Of a DNA stretch of 64,000 nucleotides, positions 58,298 to 64,000 are shown in pieces; position 1 is the stretch's first letter; the number at the start of each line of letters is the position of its first letter. The stretch comes from Nocardia aobensis NBRC 100429 (GTDB lineage: Bacteria; Actinomycetota; Actinomycetes; Mycobacteriales; Mycobacteriaceae). Location: assembly GCF_000308375.1 (NCBI RefSeq), contig NZ_BAFQ01000167.1, positions 62,001 to 126,000 of the forward strand, read 5' to 3'. The translations under genes were made by a program, and so were the position numbers. Under the pieces are notes generated by a model that was not told the origin of the DNA, did not search any database, and saw only the letters and a list, made by a program, of their open reading frames with translations.

Positions 58298-58306
58298 ATA
58301 CCCCTC

Positions 58307-58331
58307 GCCGGTTCGCTCTCCTGAAACCGGC
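58307..58331 (+). terminator. Weak hairpin after the giant gene
   Basis: GCCGGTT and AACCGGC form a 7-bp stem with an 11-nt loop 10 bp after the giant gene's stop. There is no U-tract. Possible terminator for the three-gene operon, but read-through into the DUF2630 gene cannot be excluded. Confidence 0.35.
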
Positions 58332-58386
58332 CACCGCAGACTGCCGTGCCCGGGCCGGTACCGCCCCCGCGCCGTACCATGGCCTC

Positions 58387-58632
58387 ATGACCGAACAGGA
58401 CATCCTTGCTCATATCCAGGACCTGGTGAAGCAGGAGCATCAGCTGCGGTCCAAGGCCACCAGCGGGGAACTCGATCCCGAGACCGAACGGGCCAAGCTG
58501 GCCGATCTCGAGGTGATGCTCGATCAGTGCTGGGATCTGCTGCGGCAGCGGCGGGCCCGCATCGAGCAGGGCGGCAACCCCGACGAAGCCCAGGCCAACC
58601 CCGTGAAGCAGGTCGAAGGGTACCTGCAGTAA
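58387..58632 (+). CDS. DUF2630 family protein
   Basis: An 81-aa acidic helical protein: MTEQDILAHIQDLVKQEHQL, then LADLEVMLDQCWDLLRQRRA and the Asn/Glu-rich tail DEAQANPVKQVEGYLQ. This is the complete DUF2630 family, small actinobacterial proteins of unknown function predicted to be a helical hairpin. The ATG at 58387 gives the family's usual N-terminus; the longer in-frame extension upstream overlaps the giant gene and is not supported. The carboxylesterase gene begins 16 bp downstream, so co-transcription is likely. Confidence 0.85.
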   Translation: MTEQDILAHIQDLVKQEHQLRSKATSGELDPETERAKLADLEVMLDQCWDLLRQRRARIEQGGNPDEAQANPVKQVEGYLQ

Positions 58633-58648
58633 CGGTTACCATCGGGTA

Positions 58649-60169
58649 ATGGTTGACATCACGACCGCCGACGGCGTTGTCCGCGGTCTCCGGCGGCGCC
58701 GCATCGCGCAGTGGCGTTCGATTCCCTTCGCCGCACCGCCCGTCGGCGATCTTCGCTTCCGCGCGCCGCAGCCCGTCGAGAGCTGGTCCGGGGTGCGCAT
58801 GGCCACCGAATACGGATTCGCCGCGATGCAGCAGCGCGACGGCGCCCGCATCGGCCCGCGCGGCCCGCAGCCGACGAGCGAGGACTGCCTGACCCTGAAC
58901 GTCACCGCGCCTCTGGAACCGGCCACCGCGCCCCGGCCGGTCATGGTGTTCATCCACGGTGGCGGTTATGTGCTGGGCACCTCGGCGCTGCGGCTGTACT
59001 CCGGCGCCCGCCTGGCATTGCGCGGCGATGTGATCGTCGTGTCGTTCAACTATCGGCTGGGCGCCTTCGGCTACGTCGACTTCAGTGAATTCTCCACGGC
59101 GACAAGGCCGTTCGAATCCAATCTGGGGCTGCGCGACCAGGTGGCGGCCCTGCGGTGGGTGCAACGCAATATCGCGGCCTTCGGCGGTGATCCGAACAAT
59201 GTGACCATCTTCGGCGAATCGGCCGGCGCGCACGCGGTGGTCAGCCTCCTCGCCACCCCGGCGGCGGCCGGGCTGTTTCATCGGGGCATCGCGCAGAGCG
59301 CGCCGGCGGACTGGTCGCTGACCGCCGAGGAGGCGCGGATCTTCGCCCGGCGCTGCGTCGAAAATCTGGGCGTCGACAATCCGGGCGCCACGTCGCGAGC
59401 GGCGGCCGAGGCGCTGAGCAGCGCCGGCGCGAACGACATCCGCAAGGCCGCCGACCGCGCGATCGGCGATGTGCTGTGGCGGCAGCCGGGCAGCTTCCCC
59501 GCCGCCCCGGTCGTCGACGGCGAGTTCCTGCCGATGGATCCGATCGATGCCATCGCCGCCGGGCGCGCCCACGCCGTCCCGCTGATCATCGGCACCAACC
59601 GCGACGAGGCGACCCTGTTCAAACGCTGGGACCGCAGCCTGCCCACCACCCCCGGACAACTGCACGTGGCGCTGTCGCGATGCGGCGACGCCGACCTCGA
59701 AAAGCGGGTCGTGGCAGCCTATCCCGGCTATCCGTCACGGCGGGCCGCCGTGCGCATGGGCGGTGACTTCGTCTTCTGGCGTCCCACCGTGGAGGTGCTC
59801 GAGGGCCACAGCCGTCACGCCCCGACCTACGCCTATCGGCTCGACTACGCTCCGCGCGCGGTCCAGCTGGCCGGCTTCGGCGCCACCCACGCCCTCGATC
59901 TGATTCCGGTGTTCGGCGGGGTGGACAGCCCCATCGGACGCGGCCTCACCGCGGCGGGCGGCTATCGGGACTTCCTCGCGGTGCAGCGCGAATTCCAGGA
60001 CAACTGGCTCTCGTTCGCCCGCAAGGGAGAGCCGCTGCCGTCCTGGCCGCAGTACACCGAACAGCGCCGCAGCACCCGCATCATCGACAGCCCGGCGCGG
60101 GTGGAGGTCGATCCGGATCGCACGAAACGGCTCGCGTGGCACGGAGTCCGGGTTCCGGCCCTGGTCTGA
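58649..60169 (+). CDS. Type B carboxylesterase
   Basis: A 506-aa alpha/beta-hydrolase of the carboxylesterase/lipase B family that hydrolyses ester bonds, probably of small acyl esters. Seen: FAAPPVGDLRFRAPQPVESW near the start, the EDCLTLNV signature, the oxyanion-hole motif VFIHGGGYVLG, the nucleophile elbow TIFGESAGAHAV and a TNRDEATLF segment at about 60% of the chain that precedes the acidic member; the catalytic His lies near the end (FGATHALDLIPVFGG). There is no signal peptide, so it is cytoplasmic. Follows the DUF2630 gene by 16 bp and is convergent with the fpg-like gene, 1 bp between stops. Confidence 0.9.
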   Translation: MVDITTADGVVRGLRRRRIAQWRSIPFAAPPVGDLRFRAPQPVESWSGVRMATEYGFAAMQQRDGARIGPRGPQPTSEDCLTLNVTAPLEPATAPRPVMVFIHGGGYVLGTSALRLYSGARLALRGDVIVVSFNYRLGAFGYVDFSEFSTATRPFESNLGLRDQVAALRWVQRNIAAFGGDPNNVTIFGESAGAHAVVSLLATPAAAGLFHRGIAQSAPADWSLTAEEARIFARRCVENLGVDNPGATSRAAAEALSSAGANDIRKAADRAIGDVLWRQPGSFPAAPVVDGEFLPMDPIDAIAAGRAHAVPLIIGTNRDEATLFKRWDRSLPTTPGQLHVALSRCGDADLEKRVVAAYPGYPSRRAAVRMGGDFVFWRPTVEVLEGHSRHAPTYAYRLDYAPRAVQLAGFGATHALDLIPVFGGVDSPIGRGLTAAGGYRDFLAVQREFQDNWLSFARKGEPLPSWPQYTEQRRSTRIIDSPARVEVDPDRTKRLAWHGVRVPALV

Positions 60170-60170
60170 A

Positions 60171-61037
60171 CTACTTGAGCAGCCGGGACATACGCCGATC
60201 GGCGAGGATCTTGCCGCCGGTCTGGCAGGTCGGGCAGTACTGGAACGATTTGTCGGCGTAGGCGACCTCGCGCACGGTGTCACCGCAGACCGGGCACGGC
60301 AGTCCGGTCCGCGCGTGCACCTGCATGCCCGACCGCTTCTCCCCCTTGAGCCGCGCCGCGTCCTGACCGACGGAGCGGGTGATCGCGTCGGTGAGGATGC
60401 CGCGCATCGCCCGGTACAGCTCGGCGACCTTGTCCGCGCCGAGGGTGGACGCGGTGGCGAAGGGCGAGAGCCGGGCGGCGTGCAGGATCTCGTCGGAGTA
60501 GGCGTTGCCGATGCCGGCCAGCACGGTCTGATCGGCCAATACGGTTTTCAGTCGCTGCGAGGTGCCGGCGAGGAGTTCGGCGAAGTGGTCCTCGGAGATC
60601 TCGAGCGCGTCGGGGCCCAGGCGGGCGATTCCGGGCACCGACTGCGGGTCCTCGGTGATCCAGACCGCGAGCCGCTTCTTCGTTCCGGCCTCGGTGAGAT
60701 CGAAGGCGGGCGTCGCGCCCTCGGGGGTGAAGAAGTGGACCCGCAGCGCCAGTGGGCCTTTCCCCGGTTTCGGCGGCGCGGCACCGGGTTCGTCGATCCA
60801 GCGCAGCCAGCCGCCACGGGACAGATGCGTGATCAGCCACAGCCCGTCGCAGTCGAGACCCAGATGCTTACCCCAATGCCCGGCGCCCGTGACGTCACGC
60901 CCGGACAGCGCGGTCACCGGCGGATCGAACGTCTTGAGCACACTCAGCGCCGCGACGTCGACCCGCCCGACAACCGCGCCGACGGCATGCTCGACCAGAA
61001 ACTGTTCGAGCGCCATGATCTCCGGCAACTCGGGCAT
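60171..61037 (-). CDS. Fpg/Nei family DNA glycosylase
   Basis: Base-excision repair glycosylase/AP lyase for oxidised bases. The 288-aa protein keeps the catalytic MPELPE N-terminus (P2, E3), VLADQTVLAGIGNAYSDEIL for the helix-two-turn-helix, and the C-terminal zinc finger CPVC...CPTC (C-x2-C-x16-C-x2-C). In MutM-type enzymes the Leu-Pro-Glu-Val start and a PN(I/V)G motif are conserved; here LPEI and AGIGNAYSDE point to the Fpg/Nei-like actinobacterial branch rather than canonical MutM. Convergent with the esterase gene and followed by a divergent-oriented secreted protein on the same strand. Substrate preference (8-oxoG or oxidised pyrimidines) cannot be fixed. Confidence 0.9.
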   Translation of the reverse strand: MPELPEIMALEQFLVEHAVGAVVGRVDVAALSVLKTFDPPVTALSGRDVTGAGHWGKHLGLDCDGLWLITHLSRGGWLRWIDEPGAAPPKPGKGPLALRVHFFTPEGATPAFDLTEAGTKKRLAVWITEDPQSVPGIARLGPDALEISEDHFAELLAGTSQRLKTVLADQTVLAGIGNAYSDEILHAARLSPFATASTLGADKVAELYRAMRGILTDAITRSVGQDAARLKGEKRSGMQVHARTGLPCPVCGDTVREVAYADKSFQYCPTCQTGGKILADRRMSRLLK

Positions 61038-61184
61038 TCCCGCAGCCTACCGGCGCCCACCGACAACCGGCCGCATTCACGCGGCGGCCGCCGGCCCGGC
61101 CGCCGCGAACGGCCGCGTTCCCACCGGGAGAACACGGCCGTCGGCATCACGGAACGCGCGAATCACAACGGAACGCGATTCGGA

Positions 61185-62132
61185 TCACATCTGAGCGGGA
61201 GCGGCCTGCGGCGGTGTGGCCACACCGGGGGCGACCGCACCCTCGATCGCGCCCACTCCGGCGCCGATCGCGGCACCCGCGGCGGCGGCCGGCGCCGCGA
61301 TCACCGCGTAACCGATGGCGGCGCCGACGACCGGCATGACGACCAGGCCCGCGGGCAGGAACGGGATTCCGGCGATGAAACCGGCGACCGCGCCGACGAC
61401 CGCGCTGGTGCTCGCGATCGGGCTGCTGACGATATTGCCCACGCTGGACCCGATCACCGCGCCGCCGAGGGTGTCCGCGGCGATGCGGTCGGAGCGCGAC
61501 GGCTCGAATCCGGCCGAGTCCAGCGTCTGCGCCAGCCCCGCCTCGGTCTGCGCGGCCGAATCGTTGATCTGCGCGGTCAGCTGCGGATCGATGAAATCGG
61601 GCCGGGGCGTGACGACCGAACCGATCCGGATGGTGCCCTCGGGGGCCTTGATCGGCGCCACCGGCGGCGCCGGATGGGCGAGGTCGGGCAGATGCAGTGC
61701 GCCCGGATTCACCATGGCCGGCGCGGTGAGATCGGGGACCGCCCGAGTGCTGTTGGCGGCGTTGCGGTTCGCCGACACGGCGCCCGGGGCGGGCGCGGCG
61801 GCGGGCGCTTCGGCGGAGGCATTCGGTTCGGCGTCGGCGACCGGCGCGGCGAAGGGCGGTACGGCCGGATCGGTCGCGGCACTCGGCTGGAACTGCCACG
61901 GGTTGGCCTGCGCGACCACGCGTGCCACGGCATCCGCCGCGCCGGCGGCGACGGTCCCGGCGTCCGGCAGCATCCCGGCGGCCGGCGCCACACCCGAATC
62001 GGCGGTCGGCGCGGCCGCCCCCGCGACACCCGTCTGCCACAGCGCCACGGTCAGTGGCAACGCGCCGATGACGAGTGAGGAACCAACGCGCCGGCACCAC
62101 TGCCCCGATGCCGCCGAATGCTGCCCTGCCAT
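61185..62132 (-). CDS. Secreted Ala/Pro-rich protein of unknown function
   Basis: 315 aa with a clear Sec signal peptide: SSLVIGALPLTVALWQTGVA followed by GAAAPTADS. Residues 40-150 are Ala/Pro-rich and probably disordered. TIRIGSVVTPRPDFIDPQLT opens the mature conserved part. The C-terminal third holds glycine zipper-like hydrophobic segments (GAVIGSSVGNIVSSPIAS, GAVAGFIAGIPFLPAGLVVM, GAAIGAGVGAIEGAVAPG), reminiscent of Nocardia exported proteins that insert into or coat membranes. Strong ribosome binding site GGAGG before the ATG at 62132. Function unknown; it stands alone between fpg and cobF. Confidence 0.75.
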   Translation of the reverse strand: MAGQHSAASGQWCRRVGSSLVIGALPLTVALWQTGVAGAAAPTADSGVAPAAGMLPDAGTVAAGAADAVARVVAQANPWQFQPSAATDPAVPPFAAPVADAEPNASAEAPAAAPAPGAVSANRNAANSTRAVPDLTAPAMVNPGALHLPDLAHPAPPVAPIKAPEGTIRIGSVVTPRPDFIDPQLTAQINDSAAQTEAGLAQTLDSAGFEPSRSDRIAADTLGGAVIGSSVGNIVSSPIASTSAVVGAVAGFIAGIPFLPAGLVVMPVVGAAIGYAVIAAPAAAAGAAIGAGVGAIEGAVAPGVATPPQAAPAQM

Positions 62133-62263
62133 GAAAACCTCCAGTCGGATTTCGATCGAATGACAGTGATTCGAACCGGCCGGTGGTCTGGATCACATTC
62201 GTATCGATTTATTCCACAGCAATTTTGGGGCTATTTCGGACATATCCGCGGCACGAACGTCCG

Positions 62264-63016
62264 CTAATCGGCTCTGCGCAAGAGATATATGTCCATCACC
62301 CATCCTTTGGCTTCCCGAAGTTCGTTGCGGCGCCGGACGATTCGATCCTCGACCGCGCGCAGCGGACCCTCGATCAACGTCTCGTCCGGCATCCCCAGGT
62401 AGGCGCCCCACCAGATGTGCAGATCGTCGCCGGGCACCTGCGTGAACGAGCATTCGCCGTCGAGCATCACCAGCGTCGACCCGTCGGCCGCCACGCCCTC
62501 GGTGCGCAGGCGGCGACCGGTGGTGATGTGCACCGGTTCGCCGATCTCGTGCAACACGATGCGATGAGCCGCCGCCAGGGCCTGGGCGCTGGTGACGCCC
62601 GGGATCACCGCGTACTCGAATCGCGTTCCCGCGTCCAGCACTCGCTGCACCATCCGCAGGGTGCTGTCGTAGAGCGAGGGATCACCCCAGACCAGGATGC
62701 CGCCGACCCCCTCGGTGGCATCGAATGCCTCGGCCAGCAGTCCGGCGCGGCGGCGATGCCAGTCCTCGACCACCTCGCGGTAATCGGCGGCGCCCTCGAC
62801 CGTGCGTTCACGCGGCGGATCGGCGATGGACACCACACGATGCTCCGGAGCGGCATGTCCGGCGAGGATCGCGGCGCGGACCTCGGTCAATTCCCGCTTG
62901 GTCTCGCCCTTGCCGATGACGAAGAACGTGTCGACCTGCCGAATCGCCTCGACCGCCTGCACGGTCACCTGCCGGGGATCACCGGCGCCGATTCCGATCA
63001 CATAGAGCATGCGCAC
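62264..63016 (-). CDS. cobF: Precorrin-6A synthase (deacetylating)
   Basis: Cobalamin (B12) aerobic pathway methyltransferase, about 250 aa. It methylates C-1 of precorrin-5 and removes the acetyl group to give precorrin-6A. The tetrapyrrole methylase fold is seen in YVIGIGAGDPRQVTVQAVEA (SAM loop), WGDPSLYDSTLRMVQRVLD, VIPGVTSAQALAAAHRI and the C-terminal AKGWVMDIYLLRR typical of CobF. GTG 63016 is preferred because it gives an MRMLYVIGIG start like other actinobacterial CobF proteins and has GGGG 6 nt upstream; ATG 63010 is the alternative. It is separate from other cob genes here and divergent from thyA across 71 bp. Confidence 0.87.
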   Translation of the reverse strand: MRMLYVIGIGAGDPRQVTVQAVEAIRQVDTFFVIGKGETKRELTEVRAAILAGHAAPEHRVVSIADPPRERTVEGAADYREVVEDWHRRRAGLLAEAFDATEGVGGILVWGDPSLYDSTLRMVQRVLDAGTRFEYAVIPGVTSAQALAAAHRIVLHEIGEPVHITTGRRLRTEGVAADGSTLVMLDGECSFTQVPGDDLHIWWGAYLGMPDETLIEGPLRAVEDRIVRRRNELREAKGWVMDIYLLRRAD

Positions 63017-63087
63017 GGTGCCCCAGGCTAGCCAGCGGACCACCACGCGATGAGGGCGGTGGTCGCCCGAAGGCTAGGCTTGCGGAT

Positions 63088-63900
63088 ATGGACGGCGCGC
63101 CCGGAAACGACACTCAGTACGAGGATCTGCTGCGGCTGGTACTCGAGCGCGGTACGCCGAAATCCGACCGCACCGGGACGGGTACGCGTTCGATCTTCGG
63201 ACACCAGCTGCGCTACGACCTCTCCGCCGGATTCCCGCTGATCACCACGAAAAAGGTGCATCTGAAGTCGATCGTCTACGAATTGCTGTGGTTCCTGCGC
63301 GGCGATTCCAATGTCCGCTGGCTCCACGACCACGGCGTCACGATCTGGGACGAATGGGCCGACGCGCACGGTGAACTGGGCCCGGTCTACGGGGTCCAGT
63401 GGCGCAGCTGGCCTACGCCGGACGGCACCCATATCGACCAGATAGCGCAGGTTTTGCAAACCCTGCGCACCGACCCGGACTCCCGCCGGATCATCGTCTC
63501 GGCCTGGAATGTGGCGGATCTGCACAAGATGGCGCTGGCCCCCTGCCACGCGTTCTTCCAATTCCACGTGGCGGACGGAAAACTGTCCTGTCAGCTCTAT
63601 CAGCGCAGCGCCGACCTGTTCCTCGGAGTGCCGTTCAACATCGCGAGCTACGCCCTGCTCACCCATATGGTCGCGCAGCAGACGGAATTGGAGCCCGGCG
63701 ATTTCATCTGGACGGGCGGCGACTGCCACATCTACGACAATCATCTGGCCCAGGTCCGCGAACAGCTGAGCCGCGAACCGTATCCGTTCCCCCGGTTGCA
63801 TCTGCGGCCCGCGCCGAGCCTGTTCGACTACACCTTCGAGGATGTGGAGGTGCTCGACTACCGCCATCATCCGGCGATCAAGGCGCCGGTGGCGGTATGA
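63088..63900 (+). CDS. thyA: Thymidylate synthase
   Basis: Makes dTMP from dUMP using methylene-THF, which is oxidised to dihydrofolate. 270 aa, normal length. Catalytic cysteine C153 in LAPCHAFFQ; SDRTGTGTRSIFGHQLRYDL at the N-terminus; RRIIVSAWN, QLYQRSADLFLGVPFNIASY and FIWTGGDCHIYDNHLAQV are all present. The next gene is dihydrofolate reductase, overlapping by ATGA (63897-63900), a translationally coupled pair that regenerates the THF consumed. Divergent from cobF, sharing a 71-bp promoter region. Confidence 0.98.
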   Translation: MDGAPGNDTQYEDLLRLVLERGTPKSDRTGTGTRSIFGHQLRYDLSAGFPLITTKKVHLKSIVYELLWFLRGDSNVRWLHDHGVTIWDEWADAHGELGPVYGVQWRSWPTPDGTHIDQIAQVLQTLRTDPDSRRIIVSAWNVADLHKMALAPCHAFFQFHVADGKLSCQLYQRSADLFLGVPFNIASYALLTHMVAQQTELEPGDFIWTGGDCHIYDNHLAQVREQLSREPYPFPRLHLRPAPSLFDYTFEDVEVLDYRHHPAIKAPVAV

Positions 63901-64000
63901 GCCGCATCGGGTTGATCTGGGCGCAGACCCCGGCCGGGGTGATCGGCGCCGACAACGCCATCCCGTGGCGAGTGCCCGAGGATATCGCGCATTTCAAAAC
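63897..64000 (+). CDS. folA: Dihydrofolate reductase, 3' end outside window
   Basis: The first 34 codons read MSRIGLIWAQTPAGVIGADN then AIPWRVPEDIAHFK, the standard DHFR N-terminus with the NADPH/folate-binding GVIG-x-x-N-x-(I/L)PW motif and the catalytic acidic residue in the PED segment. It reduces dihydrofolate produced by ThyA to tetrahydrofolate. The start overlaps the thyA stop (ATGA), so coupled translation is expected. Truncated by the window edge. Confidence 0.93.
   Translation, partial: MSRIGLIWAQTPAGVIGADNAIPWRVPEDIAHFK

Noticed and set aside
20756..58297. NRPS/PKS megasynthase explanation for the very long frame
   Set aside because: No adenylation, condensation, carrier, ketosynthase or acyltransferase motifs anywhere; the domains seen are toxin, regulator and signalling types.
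20756..58297. Chance open frame or sequencing artefact
   Set aside because: Recognisable domain motifs are all in the same frame over the full 37.5 kb, which chance or a frameshift error would not give; long-read proof is still lacking.
60315..62078. 587-codon plus-strand open frame across fpg and the secreted-protein gene
   Set aside because: Spans two real minus-strand genes and the gap between them; Gly/Arg-rich shadow without domains.
1..64000. CRISPR arrays, tRNA or rRNA genes, insertion sequences
   Set aside because: No regularly spaced repeats, cloverleaf or rRNA-like stretches, or transposase motifs were seen on either strand.

Overview
The window is high-GC actinobacterial DNA, most likely from a Nocardia or close relative (Mycobacteriales). 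The main clue is the left block: sucC, an M23 peptidase, a UvrD1/PcrA helicase, an AroQ chorismate mutase ending in LGRGRLGH and pgi occur in the same neighbourhood as in mycobacteria (the Rv0946c-Rv0951 region, from memory). GTG starts, apparently leaderless genes and an AidB-type acyl-CoA dehydrogenase fit as well. No rRNA, tRNA, CRISPR array, IS element or prophage was seen.

Layout. 1-10.1 kb is housekeeping: sucC (3' end outside), M23 envelope peptidase, GNAT acetyltransferase, pcrA/uvrD1, chorismate mutase, succinate-semialdehyde dehydrogenase and pgi. 10.2-17.7 kb is a set of small regulator/enzyme pairs: an ArsR-SRPBCC fusion with a perfect palindrome over its own promoter, tetR-aidB divergent from a crotonase and an acyltransferase-like gene, and a PPOX flavoprotein divergent from a MocR/PdxR-type regulator.

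17.75-58.3 kb is the exceptional part. Three co-directional genes, 16 nt and 0 nt apart, form an apparent operon: a possible immunity-like protein (459 aa), a WXG100-like protein with a disordered middle and a decayed zincin-like C-terminus (535 aa), and one uninterrupted reading frame of 12,513 codons (37.5 kb, roughly 1.3 MDa by length). That frame reads as a polyprotein-like mosaic. It starts with a CpnT/WXG100-like helical region and a SecA-like ATPase. It then carries papain-like deamidase-type domains, RsbW-type HATPases, about 12 LuxR-type HTH units, TetR- and GntR-type HTHs, sigma-like segments, and an ECF sigma joined to a zinc anti-sigma domain. Other modules are a GT4 glycosyltransferase, an ADP-ribosyltransferase-like domain, a DUF1023 alpha/beta-hydrolase, a PD-(D/E)XK nuclease, an MFS membrane domain, a PP2C phosphatase, a TIKI/TraB-like domain and two HipA/PI3-4K-like kinase folds, one decayed. 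The frame ends in a complete M3 metallopeptidase. Low-complexity linkers separate the modules and reuse a short signature, [IVL]G[SAHG][RK]P, at least 13 times, plus a VFADDPR-type and an (S/T)PW signature. Several domains occur as intact/decayed pairs, so the frame appears to grow by duplication and module capture.

58.4-64 kb returns to ordinary genes: DUF2630, type B carboxylesterase, Fpg/Nei glycosylase, a secreted Ala/Pro-rich protein, cobF, and thyA-folA joined by an ATGA overlap (folA runs off the window).

How the parts may work together: the giant gene and its two upstream partners look like a polymorphic-toxin or conflict locus with a WXG/CpnT-like export signature, but the many DNA-binding, sigma/anti-sigma and phosphatase modules are more typical of signalling. 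Whether the product is exported whole, cut at the repeated linkers, or made as several internal-start products cannot be decided from sequence alone.
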